From: CAYTED01 sp964404075
Lineage (GTDB): Bacteria > Patescibacteriota > Minisyncoccia > Moranbacterales > UBA1568
Assembly: GCA_964404075.1 (NCBI GenBank)
Contig: CAYOIM010000014.1
Location: 1 to 21,512, forward strand
Direction of reading: 5' to 3'
Length of the DNA stretch: 21,512 nucleotides
Of the stretch, positions 14,581 through 21,490 are shown one piece after another. The notes below the pieces were generated by a model. That model had not been told where the DNA came from. It ran no database searches and worked only from the letters and a program-made list of their open reading frames with translations. Made by a program: the position numbers and the translations under genes. Position 1 is the stretch's first letter, and the number at the start of each line of letters is the position of its first letter.

Positions 14581-14602
14581 AAAAGCCATAATTTGCTATG
14601 AT
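14574..14602 (+). promoter_or_regulatory. Strong promoter of the beta-helix / glycan operon
   Basis: TTGACA (14574-14579), a 17-bp spacer, TATGAT (14597-14602) with a TGC extension. The predicted start near 14609 leaves about 30 nt to the ATG at 14640. The next strong terminator downstream on this strand is at 19290, so the operon may run through four genes. Confidence 0.8.
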
Positions 14603-14639
14603 GTACGGTTGAGTTTTAACTGGTATAAAAGCATTGTAT

Positions 14640-15581
14640 ATGAAAAGTTTTGGCTTGAAAGAGGGTCTTTTCGCGGTTTTCGGACTTCTCATCATCGGGA
14701 TTCCGTTTTTGGCTTTCGGCGGGCATCATGTGATTTATGTGGATAAGAATGCTACTGGCACGGAAACGGGATCGAGCGATGCTCCGTACAAGAGCATCGG
14801 TGCCGCGCTGAAAAATGCGAATGATGGCGATGAAGTGCGGGTGAAGAATGGAAGTTACCATGAAAATATCGTTCTCCCGAAAGAAGTGAAGCTGACTTCC
14901 GACAAGAATGATCGCGACAAGGTGACGATCGAGGGCGATGACAATGATCCGACGATCCTCATGAAGGATGGTTCCAAGCTTTCCAAGGTGACGATCGAGG
15001 GCGGTCGCCATGGTATCCGTGTGGACAAAGGCGCCGAGGCGCATATTTTCGATGTGCTTGTCGATGGGAGTGACCGCGACGGCATCCATATCGACGAATC
15101 GAAGAAGAAAGACAAGAAGCATCGCGTTTTCATCGACAAGACAGAGGTGAAGAAGAGCGGCAAGGCCGGTATCTATTCGGAGGAGCGATTCGTCGTCGTG
15201 ACGAAGAGCAATATCCATGACAACGATCTCGACGGAATCGATTTCCAGGATGGCGTGAAAGCATGGATCGAGGATACCCGGGTGCATGCCAATGACGGAT
15301 CGGGACTGAAGATCGATCTCAATGGCGCCGATATCTGGACGAACAAACTGACGATCCGCGACAATAAGCGCGAGGGTGTCGAGGTGTCCGCCAAGAGCGC
15401 GAAAATCGGCAACTTCGGATTGAAAAAGGCGACGATCATCGGCAATAAGAACTATGGTGTGGCGAAACTCCGCCGTCTCAATGCGCCGGTATCGCTCCTT
15501 ACGGGACATGTGTTCATCGAGAAGAGCCGCGTGGAGGGGAATGGCAAGGGGGTCGTTTCCGGCGTGATATTCGTGAAATGA
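14640..15581 (+). CDS. Membrane-anchored or secreted right-handed parallel beta-helix protein (DUF1565-like)
   Basis: A 313-residue surface protein. One hydrophobic segment at about residues 8-27 serves as signal or anchor. IYVDKNATGTETGSSDAPYK (about 32-51) is the DUF1565-type entry motif of pectate-lyase-like helices. The rest is built of short repeating coils (EVRVKNGSYHENIVL, GRHGIRVDKGAEAHIFD, DRDGIHIDES, GKAGIYSEE, DLDGIDFQDG, GSGLKIDLNG, REGVEVSAKS), the pattern of PbH1 repeats. Such proteins bind or modify polysaccharide. No lyase or hydrolase active site can be assigned. Many Lys and Asp residues make it highly charged. The ATG at 14640 follows the strong promoter, and a TTG at 14634 is a minor alternative. 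There is no Shine-Dalgarno. It heads a glycan-related operon. Confidence 0.85.
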   Translation: MKSFGLKEGLFAVFGLLIIGIPFLAFGGHHVIYVDKNATGTETGSSDAPYKSIGAALKNANDGDEVRVKNGSYHENIVLPKEVKLTSDKNDRDKVTIEGDDNDPTILMKDGSKLSKVTIEGGRHGIRVDKGAEAHIFDVLVDGSDRDGIHIDESKKKDKKHRVFIDKTEVKKSGKAGIYSEERFVVVTKSNIHDNDLDGIDFQDGVKAWIEDTRVHANDGSGLKIDLNGADIWTNKLTIRDNKREGVEVSAKSAKIGNFGLKKATIIGNKNYGVAKLRRLNAPVSLLTGHVFIEKSRVEGNGKGVVSGVIFVK

Positions 15582-15643
15582 ATTCGTTCTGATTTCTCGC
15601 TGGGCGGAGATTTTTCCCGCTTCGGCATTTTGATCGACAGAGT

Positions 15644-16804
15644 ATGAAGATAGCATTCATCGGACAAAAAGGAATACCAGCCATTTCGGGCGGCGTGGAG
15701 AAGCATGTCGAGAAATTGGCGGTGGAACTCGTGCGTGCGGGGCATGAGGTCGTTTGCTATGTGCGATCGCCGTACACGCCGCAGGCGCTCCATGTCTATG
15801 AAGGAGTGAGGCTCATCCATCTCCCGAGCATCCGCACCAAGCATCTCGATGCCATCACGCATACTTTCTGCGCGAGCATGCATGCCCTGTTCGCCGATTA
15901 CGATGTCATCCATTTCCAGTCGATCGGACCATCGACGCTCGCATTCATCACGCGGATTTTCAAACGATCGGCGCGGACGGTGGCGACTTTCCACAGCCGT
16001 GATTATTTCCATGCGAAGTGGGGGTTGCTTGCGCGGTGGTTCCTCCGGATCGCCGAGCGGCTCATCCTCTTCGTCCCGGAACGCACTTTCGTCGTGAGCG
16101 AGACACTCGCGGAATATGTGCGCGATACCTATGGCAAAGAATGCCTGGTCATACAGAACGGCGCCGATGTCTCCTCGACCTGCGATGCGTCGTCGCTTTC
16201 GACATTCGGTCTCAGGCCGAAGCAGTATGTGGTGTCGGTCAGCCGGCTCCTCGCGCACAAGGGCATCCATTATCTCGTGAAGGCTTTCATGGATCTGGAG
16301 GATACGAACCGGTTGCCGAATAATTTCAAGCTCGCGATCGTCGGGACGCATGCGGGGACATCGGAATATGAGGAATATCTCAAAGTGATGGCGATGGGTC
16401 GTGACTCGATTGTCTTCCTCGGTGAGCGGAGCGGTCATGAGCTCGCGGCGCTCTTTTCACAGGCGGCGGTATTCGTACAGCCATCCGAGGACGAGGGGCT
16501 CTCGCTCGCGCTTCTCGAGGCGATGGGGTATGGACTCCCGTGCATCGTCTCCGATATCGCGGCCAATATGGAGGCGATCGGCGATGCGGGGATGTCGTTC
16601 GAAAACAAAGATGTCGAGTCGCTGAAAATGCAACTCTCGAAATTGATCAATACGAATGAGCTGAGGACGGATCTCGGAAATCGCGCTCAGCAACGGATCG
16701 CGATGCAATACAGCTGGCCGGCGATCGCGCACAAGACCATCGATGCTTATAGGGAAGAGATAACTCATTATGCGCTGAAACGATATGTGGCCATCCGCTC
16801 ATAA
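15644..16804 (+). CDS. GT4-family glycosyltransferase (second)
   Basis: A GT-B retaining glycosyltransferase of 386 residues, acting at the inner membrane face in surface-glycan synthesis. The N-terminal segment KIAFIGQKGIPAISGGVEKH has the Gly-rich acceptor loop seen in rhamnosyl- and mannosyltransferase-like enzymes. Then come DVIHFQSIGPS, ATFHSRDYFHAKW, a mid-protein VVSVSRLLAHKGIHYLVKAF donor-domain entry, and the E-x7-E motif with Glu284 and Glu292 (EDEGLSLALLE). The last 20 bases overlap the start of the next gene. There is no Shine-Dalgarno before the ATG at 15644. The sugar specificity is unknown. It is not closely similar in motif wording to the other glycosyltransferase at 10439. 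Confidence 0.92.
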   Translation: MKIAFIGQKGIPAISGGVEKHVEKLAVELVRAGHEVVCYVRSPYTPQALHVYEGVRLIHLPSIRTKHLDAITHTFCASMHALFADYDVIHFQSIGPSTLAFITRIFKRSARTVATFHSRDYFHAKWGLLARWFLRIAERLILFVPERTFVVSETLAEYVRDTYGKECLVIQNGADVSSTCDASSLSTFGLRPKQYVVSVSRLLAHKGIHYLVKAFMDLEDTNRLPNNFKLAIVGTHAGTSEYEEYLKVMAMGRDSIVFLGERSGHELAALFSQAAVFVQPSEDEGLSLALLEAMGYGLPCIVSDIAANMEAIGDAGMSFENKDVESLKMQLSKLINTNELRTDLGNRAQQRIAMQYSWPAIAHKTIDAYREEITHYALKRYVAIRS

Positions 16805-17783
16805 CAACGGGTATCCGAAACGACTGGTCATGGGATTCGTCGGTGTCGCGATCATCCTTTCGTTCGTCGCGACGCTTCTTCTCCTCGATCGTTTCCGATC
16901 GCATGAGGCGACGCTCGATCTGCTCGTGCTTTCGAAAAGCGAGAAGGGAGCAATCGAAGCTCCTGCCGTTCGGGATGCGCTCATGCTCCTTGCTTCACGG
17001 AGTGATTTCCTGTACACCGTGAATGAAATCGCGGATGTTAGCTCCCTGACCGTTTCACCAATGGGCGCGACCTCCCTTCGGATCCATACCATTTCGGATA
17101 CGCCTCTCGATGCGAGGGATAGCGCCATCGCCGCATCCCAGGAGCTCTTTGCTTCGATTGGGAAGTATTATGACATCCGCAACGATATTTCCGTCCGTTC
17201 GATCGGTGCGCCGAAGACAGTGGCGATCATCGCTCATCCGATCCTGCTTTCCGCTTCGGGCATTGTTTTCGCGCTGATCGGTTCGATCGTTTTCTTCGCT
17301 GTCGTGCTTGCCGTCGCTCGTATCGCGTTTTCGGTACGCGGGAAGGAAGTGAATGTCGCCCCTTCGCCGGTCTTTCCCGTCGAAAGAGAGGATGTGGTGA
17401 CGCATGAAGAGACCCCCCCCGTATTTTCACCGGACATGTTCGTTCCGAAGAAACAGGATGCTTTCTTTTCGTTCGAGCCGTCCAGTGTCCCGCGGGAAAA
17501 GGATTACGCGCATTTCAATCGTGGTCCGGCGCCGAGCAACCTGCCGATCGCCATGGATGATTCTGAATCATTGCCGGATTTTCTCTTGCCGGCAGAAACG
17601 GAAGAGGTGAAGCAATCGGAAGAAAAAGCAGTTCCATCTGCATCGATTCCCGATCTCGCGGAAGAAAATTCTCCGGATATGCCACTGGAGACAGTGTCAC
17701 TCGATCACGAGCCCACGCCGGAAGAATACAAACGCCGTCTCAATGAACTCCTCTCAGGGAGGATGCCGACGGAGAAGAAATGA
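16785..17783 (+). CDS. Wzz-like two-span membrane protein with long acidic cytoplasmic tail (second copy)
   Basis: A 332-residue protein with the chain-length-determinant layout: first span at about 16-35 (MGFVGVAIILSFVATLLLLD), an extracytoplasmic domain at about 36-145, then second span at about 148-180 (VAIIAHPILLSASGIVFALIGSIVFFAVVLAV). After this comes an unusually long, Pro- and Glu-rich, probably disordered cytoplasmic tail of about 150 residues ending in a short helix (PTPEEYKRRLNELLSGRM). No kinase is fused and no Tyr-rich tail is present. The start overlaps the previous gene by 20 bases, with no Shine-Dalgarno. An ATG at 16830 is a possible alternative start. It is probably the partner of the glycosyltransferases in this operon. 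The tail may dock another protein. Confidence 0.65.
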   Translation: MWPSAHNNGYPKRLVMGFVGVAIILSFVATLLLLDRFRSHEATLDLLVLSKSEKGAIEAPAVRDALMLLASRSDFLYTVNEIADVSSLTVSPMGATSLRIHTISDTPLDARDSAIAASQELFASIGKYYDIRNDISVRSIGAPKTVAIIAHPILLSASGIVFALIGSIVFFAVVLAVARIAFSVRGKEVNVAPSPVFPVEREDVVTHEETPPVFSPDMFVPKKQDAFFSFEPSSVPREKDYAHFNRGPAPSNLPIAMDDSESLPDFLLPAETEEVKQSEEKAVPSASIPDLAEENSPDMPLETVSLDHEPTPEEYKRRLNELLSGRMPTEKK

Positions 17784-17787
17784 CATC

Positions 17788-17889
17788 AACGGTCGTTCCG
17801 CCTGCGGGCGGTGCGACCGCTGATGGAATAAAAAAAGAATCGATAATTTTTACAGCGGTCGCACCGCTCAAAAAAGCGGAACGACCGTT
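17788..17889. repeat. Double-hairpin intergenic repeat, copy C (inverted pair)
   Basis: Left unit 17788-17821: outer stem AACGGTCG/CGACCGCT, inner stem CCGCC/GGCGG, loop TGCG. Right unit 17854-17889: outer stem AGCGGTCG/CGACCGTT, inner stem CCGCT/AGCGG, loop CAAAAA. In both, a 2-nt symmetric internal loop separates the stems. The units are reverse complements of each other, as in copy A, and 32 bp of AT-rich DNA lies between them. It fills almost the whole gap between two operon genes. Confidence 0.9.
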
Positions 17890-17904
17890 ATAAAAATCTC
17901 GCAT

Positions 17905-19278
17905 ATGACTGCACAAAAATCACTGAAATTTTGGATACTGTTCGTCCTTGGCGCGGTCGTGTTCCTTTGTGCATGGTTCCTCTTTTGGGAGATCCGTCAT
18001 CGCGATCTGTCGACGCTCGGGGATCTCGCTTCGATATTGCCGATGACGGAACGCGATCAGCGGAGTTTCGAGACGGTGGCGCATATCGGAAGCCGGCTCC
18101 TCGATACGAACGGGGAGGAGAAGATATTTCTCGTGCTCTTCCAGAACAATATGGAGCTTCGTCCGGGCGGCGGGTTCATCGGTTCCTTCGGTATCCTGAA
18201 GATCCGCGATGGTCGCGTCACGGAATTCGCCGTCCATGATACGGGCAATTTCGACGGTCGTATCCCGGATACCGTGACGCCACCCTATCCGATGGAACAG
18301 ACATTGAAGATACGATCATGGAAACTTCGCGACTCGAATTGGTCGCCGGATTTCAAGGAAAATGCTTCGCAGGCGATGGATTTCTATCGTATGGGTGGGG
18401 GAGAAGAGCGATTCGACGGCGTCATCGGCGTGACGACGCATGTCCTCACCTCCTTTCTCGATATCACCGGTCCCGTGGAAATCGAAGGATACCCGGGTAC
18501 ATACGGATCGGATCATGCCATACTCGATCTCGAATATCAGGTGGAGAAAGGCTATATCGATCAGCATATCCCTGTCGGTGATCGCAAGTCAGTGATGGGA
18601 CTCCTCGGGAATAAGATCCTCTCGACCGTAAAGACGCTTCCGGTGAATAAGCAGTATGCCCTCTTGCAAGCGGTATTCCGGGATCTCAATCAGAAAGATA
18701 TCCAGGTATGGTTTGCCGACAAGGAATGGCAGGATGAAGTGATGGCGGCGGGCTGGGATGGAGGCTTTGACAGCCGATCCGATGGGGATTTCCTGTCCGT
18801 GGTGGATGCGAATCTCGCATCGTGGAAGAGCGATCTCTTCATCAACCGGTCCATCGCGTATACGGTGGATCTGCGGGAAGAGAACATCCAAGTGCATCTC
18901 GAGATTTCGTACGAACATTCGGCGGAGAAACGCGATTGGCTGACAAAAGAATATCAGACCTACCTCCGTGTCTATGCGCCACACGGAGGCTGGTTTGGTA
19001 GCATCGAAGGAGAATCCTCTCTCCCGCCCGTGTATGGTGAGTATCAGGGGAGGAAATTTGCCGGAGTCCTCGTCCATGTGCCGCTCGGCACCACGCATGT
19101 CGTCCGTTTCGACTATGAATTGCCAGGGAAGCTTCGCGAGAACTATGACCTGAAAATACAGAAACAAGCGGGTGTGAACGATATTCCCGTGACCGTGAAG
19201 ATCATCCGTCCCGATGGATCAGAAGAGACGAAATCCTTCATGCTCAATTCGGATGTTATTTTGAGCGAGGTGAAGTAA
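17905..19278 (+). CDS. DUF4012-domain membrane-anchored protein
   Basis: A 457-residue protein with an N-terminal anchor span at about residues 9-29 (FWILFVLGAVVFLCAWFLFW) and a large extracytoplasmic part. FLVLFQNNMELRPGGGFIGSFG (about 75-96) is the signature of DUF4012, a family often found near polysaccharide genes in Patescibacteria and Gram-positive bacteria. Its biochemical role is not established to my knowledge. A second conserved-looking block is FDGVIGVTTHVLTSFLDITGPVEI (about 172-195). The C-terminal third is beta-rich. There is no Shine-Dalgarno before the ATG at 17905. It follows the repeat copy C and ends the operon before the strong terminator. The context suggests a role in attaching or modifying surface glycan. 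Confidence 0.88.
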   Translation: MTAQKSLKFWILFVLGAVVFLCAWFLFWEIRHRDLSTLGDLASILPMTERDQRSFETVAHIGSRLLDTNGEEKIFLVLFQNNMELRPGGGFIGSFGILKIRDGRVTEFAVHDTGNFDGRIPDTVTPPYPMEQTLKIRSWKLRDSNWSPDFKENASQAMDFYRMGGGEERFDGVIGVTTHVLTSFLDITGPVEIEGYPGTYGSDHAILDLEYQVEKGYIDQHIPVGDRKSVMGLLGNKILSTVKTLPVNKQYALLQAVFRDLNQKDIQVWFADKEWQDEVMAAGWDGGFDSRSDGDFLSVVDANLASWKSDLFINRSIAYTVDLREENIQVHLEISYEHSAEKRDWLTKEYQTYLRVYAPHGGWFGSIEGESSLPPVYGEYQGRKFAGVLVHVPLGTTHVVRFDYELPGKLRENYDLKIQKQAGVNDIPVTVKIIRPDGSEETKSFMLNSDVILSEVK

Positions 19279-19289
19279 GGAGCAGGAGC

Positions 19290-19339
19290 AAACAGCGGTT
19301 CAACCCCTGCAAAAAACAGGGGTTGAACCGCTGTTTTTT
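19290..19339 (+). terminator. Very strong Rho-independent terminator with 19-bp perfect stem
   Basis: Left arm 19291-19309 and right arm 19317-19335 are perfectly complementary over 19 bp (AACAGCGG...CCGCTGTT), loop CAAAAAA, with a T-tract to 19339. The stem begins with ACAGCGGT, the same word that begins the double-hairpin repeats. Confidence 0.92.
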
Positions 19340-19366
19340 CCGCTGTTTTTTGTCTAAAATAGGCTG

Positions 19367-19375
19367 TGCTACAAT
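19367..19375 (+). promoter_or_regulatory. Possible extended -10 promoter for trmD
   Basis: TGC followed directly by TACAAT (19370-19375), an extended -10. No -35 at proper spacing is seen. It would start transcription near 19382, about 65 nt before the trmD ATG. Confidence 0.45.
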
Positions 19376-19446
19376 ATAAAAATCAGGACAAAGCCTTTTT
19401 CCTTGGTTTTCTGTTTTTGATCCCAAATTCTTTATTCTTCATCGAA

Positions 19447-20139
19447 ATGCACTTCCACATCATCTCCATTTTTCCGGAAAGTTTCGAGTCGTATTTCGAC
19501 GCGTCCATCCTGAAACGCGCGCGCGAGGAGAAATTGATCGATATTTCGATGCATGATTTGCGGTCGTTCACCCATGACAGGCATCACAAAGTCGATGATA
19601 CGCCGTATGGCGGCGGAGCGGGGATGGTGATGAAGGCGGAGCCTTTTTTCGAGGCGGTGGAATCAATCAACAGAGAACAATCAGCAGAGAACAAAAAACA
19701 GGGAACAAGGGTCATTCTCTTCTCGGCGAAGGGGAAGGTATTTACGCAATCCGATGCGAGGAGGCTCGCGGGGTATGACCAGCTCATTCTTCTCTGCGGT
19801 CGGTATGAGGGGGTTGATGAAAGGGTGGCAGAGCACCTCGCCGATGAGGAGATTTCCATCGGGGGGTTCGTCCTGACGGGAGGGGAATTGCCGGCGATGG
19901 TGGTCGTCGATGCGGTGGCGAGACTGCTCCCGGGAGTCCTTGGCAACGAATCGAGTGCCATCGACGAATCCCACTCGACAGAAGGGGTCCTCGAATATCC
20001 CCAGTATACGAAACCGGAGGTTTTTCGCGATTGGAAGGTGCCGGAAGTGCTCCTCTCGGGGCATCATGCTGAGATAGAGAAATGGAGAAATATACAGTCG
20101 GATGAAAATTCAAAATCAAAAATCTCAATTTCCAAATAA
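19447..20139 (+). CDS. trmD: tRNA (guanine37-N1)-methyltransferase TrmD, short C-terminus
   Basis: Methylates G37 next to the tRNA anticodon using S-adenosylmethionine, preventing +1 frameshifting. From the ATG at 19447 it has 230 residues. The SPOUT knot motifs are intact: DDTPYGGGAGMVMKAEP, LLCGRYEGVDERV, EISIGGFVLTGGELPAMVVVDAVARLLPGVLGN and EYPQYTKPEVFRDWKVPEVLLSGHHAEIEKWR. Asp173 in AIDESH is at the place of the catalytic Asp169 of Haemophilus TrmD. Two oddities: a low-complexity insertion INREQSAENKKQG lies before TRVILFSAKG, and the usual basic C-terminal extension after HHAEIEKWR is replaced by about 16 residues of low-complexity sequence coded by a repeat. The frame extends upstream to 19366, but that part is not TrmD-like. 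No Shine-Dalgarno. Confidence 0.97.
   Translation: MHFHIISIFPESFESYFDASILKRAREEKLIDISMHDLRSFTHDRHHKVDDTPYGGGAGMVMKAEPFFEAVESINREQSAENKKQGTRVILFSAKGKVFTQSDARRLAGYDQLILLCGRYEGVDERVAEHLADEEISIGGFVLTGGELPAMVVVDAVARLLPGVLGNESSAIDESHSTEGVLEYPQYTKPEVFRDWKVPEVLLSGHHAEIEKWRNIQSDENSKSKISISK
19671..19708 (+). repeat. Triplicated 14-bp repeat inside trmD
   Basis: CAGAGAACAA at 19671-19680 and 19685-19694, and CAGGGAACAA at 19699-19708, with a period of 14. It encodes the low-complexity insertion in TrmD and is unlike the codon usage around it. Confidence 0.8.
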
Positions 20140-20272
20140 ATTACAAATCATAATTTCAAAAAAATCAAACAAGAAGAATTTTATATTTTTATTACCGAGT
20201 GAGCGACGGTAACATATTATTTTGATGATTGGGATTTATTTGGGGCTTGTAATTTTGAATTTATTATTTTAA
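20105..20272. repeat. Imperfect long inverted repeat between trmD and ftsW, with an internal hairpin
   Basis: The left arm (about 20105-20160) and the complement of the right arm (about 20221-20272) share AAATTCAAAAT, CCAAATAAAT and a CAA-TCAT block. The centre holds a hairpin TTACCG (20192-20197) / CGGTAA (20207-20212) with a 9-nt loop. The left arm begins inside the trmD coding end. No gene lies in 20140-20275. The right arm ends just before the ftsW ATG. Confidence 0.65.
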
Positions 20273-20275
20273 TCA

Positions 20276-21397
20276 ATGGCATCCAAAATACAAAAAACAT
20301 TCGAAGAGATCGATCGGCCATTCCTCTTCGTCGTGATCGCGCTCCTGTGCATCGGACTCCTCATGATCGCGAGCGCCGGCGTATTGTACGGAGAGACTCG
20401 TTTCGGTGACTCCTACTTTTTCTTCAAAAGGCAACTTATCGGTTTCTCCATGGGGCTCGTGCTCATGTATCTGTTCTCCCGTATTTCCTACCGTCTCTGG
20501 CGTCCGCTGTCGATCCCGGTTTTCATTCTCGCCTTCATTTTGCTCGTTCTCGTTTTCATACCGGGCATCGGGACGACCGCCTATGGTGCCTCGCGATGGA
20601 TCGAGCTGGGTTCCATCTCTTTCCAGCCATCCGAAGTCATGAAGCTCGCCATCGTCCTGTATCTCTCGGCATGGCTTTCCGGGAAGGATAGGAAGAAGAC
20701 GGAGGATTTGTATGAGGGGTCCATTCCTTTTCTCGCTGTACTCATCCTTGTCGCCTTCCTCATCCTGAAACAACCCGATACCGGGACGCTTTTCCTCATC
20801 TTCGGAATGGCGCTCTCTATCTTCTTCTATTCGGGAGCGAATCTCCGTCATGTGGGCGGGATGATCGGCGTAGCGGGACTCGCGTTCATCATTCTCTTGA
20901 AGACCGCGCCGTATCGGATGCAGAGGTTCCTTGTGTTCATGAATCCCGAGCATGATCCGCAGGGATTCGGATATCAGATGACTCAGGCGCTCGTCGCGAT
21001 CGGTTCCGGCGGGCTCTTCGGTGTGGGACTCGGATACAGTCGTCAGAAATTCAACTATCTTCCGGAGCCGGTGACGGATTCTATTTTCGCGGTATTCGGC
21101 GAGGAATTCGGATTTGTCGGAGCCTGCGTACTCATCATCCTTTTCGTCGTTCTTGCTCTGCGCGGTATCCATATCGCGAGAAAGGCGCCGGATCGCTTCG
21201 GCGAACTCCTCGGTATCGGCATCGTTTCATGGATCACGATACAGGCATTCGTCAATATCGCTGCGATCAGCGGACTCATCCCGCTCACCGGGGTCCCGCT
21301 CCCGTTCGTCTCATACGGGGGCACCTCGCTCGCCGTGCTTCTCTCCGCCGTCGGTATCTTGCTCAATATCTCCCGCCAGGCTAAACTGAAGGCATAA
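20276..21397 (+). CDS. ftsW: FtsW/RodA-family (SEDS) peptidoglycan glycosyltransferase, probably FtsW
   Basis: A polytopic membrane enzyme that polymerises lipid II into glycan strands together with a class B penicillin-binding protein. The 373-residue product has about ten membrane spans. SEDS signatures are present: GASRWIELGSISFQPSEVMKLA (about 102-123), KQPDTGTLFLI, LVAIGSGGLFGVGLGYSRQK, LPEPVTDSIFAVFGEEFGFVG with Asp268 at the position of the catalytic Asp (RodA Asp255, FtsW Asp297), and the C-terminal LPFVSYGGTSL. The wording fits FtsW or SpoVE more than RodA, but without neighbouring division genes the choice is not final. No Shine-Dalgarno is visible before the ATG at 20276. It may share the trmD transcript. 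Confidence 0.92.
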   Translation: MASKIQKTFEEIDRPFLFVVIALLCIGLLMIASAGVLYGETRFGDSYFFFKRQLIGFSMGLVLMYLFSRISYRLWRPLSIPVFILAFILLVLVFIPGIGTTAYGASRWIELGSISFQPSEVMKLAIVLYLSAWLSGKDRKKTEDLYEGSIPFLAVLILVAFLILKQPDTGTLFLIFGMALSIFFYSGANLRHVGGMIGVAGLAFIILLKTAPYRMQRFLVFMNPEHDPQGFGYQMTQALVAIGSGGLFGVGLGYSRQKFNYLPEPVTDSIFAVFGEEFGFVGACVLIILFVVLALRGIHIARKAPDRFGELLGIGIVSWITIQAFVNIAAISGLIPLTGVPLPFVSYGGTSLAVLLSAVGILLNISRQAKLKA

Positions 21398-21402
21398 GAA
21401 TG

Positions 21403-21490
21403 CGGATATCGGATAATGGATATTGGATGCTAGATGCTAGATAATCTTACCTGATATCCATTCTCTTCCTATAGTATCTGATATCCGGAT
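21403..21490. repeat. GGATAT/GATGCTA short repeats with inverted arms after ftsW
   Basis: CGGATATCGGATAATGGATA (21403-21422) is matched in inverse orientation by GATATCCATT (21453-21462) and GATATCCG (21480-21487). GATGCTA is tandemly doubled at about 21426-21439. The region is low in complexity and noncoding to the window end. It resembles spacer repeats known from Patescibacteria genomes, from general familiarity. Confidence 0.55.

Noticed and set aside
15582..15643. A terminator between the beta-helix and glycosyltransferase genes
   Set aside because: The possible GGGCGG/CCCGC pairing is short and the T-run lies in the loop and not after the stem, so read-through is assumed.
20140..20275. 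A possible tRNA or small RNA gene around the TTACCG/CGGTAA hairpin
   Set aside because: There is no cloverleaf, no T-arm GTTCRA-like sequence and no promoter. It fits a repeat better.
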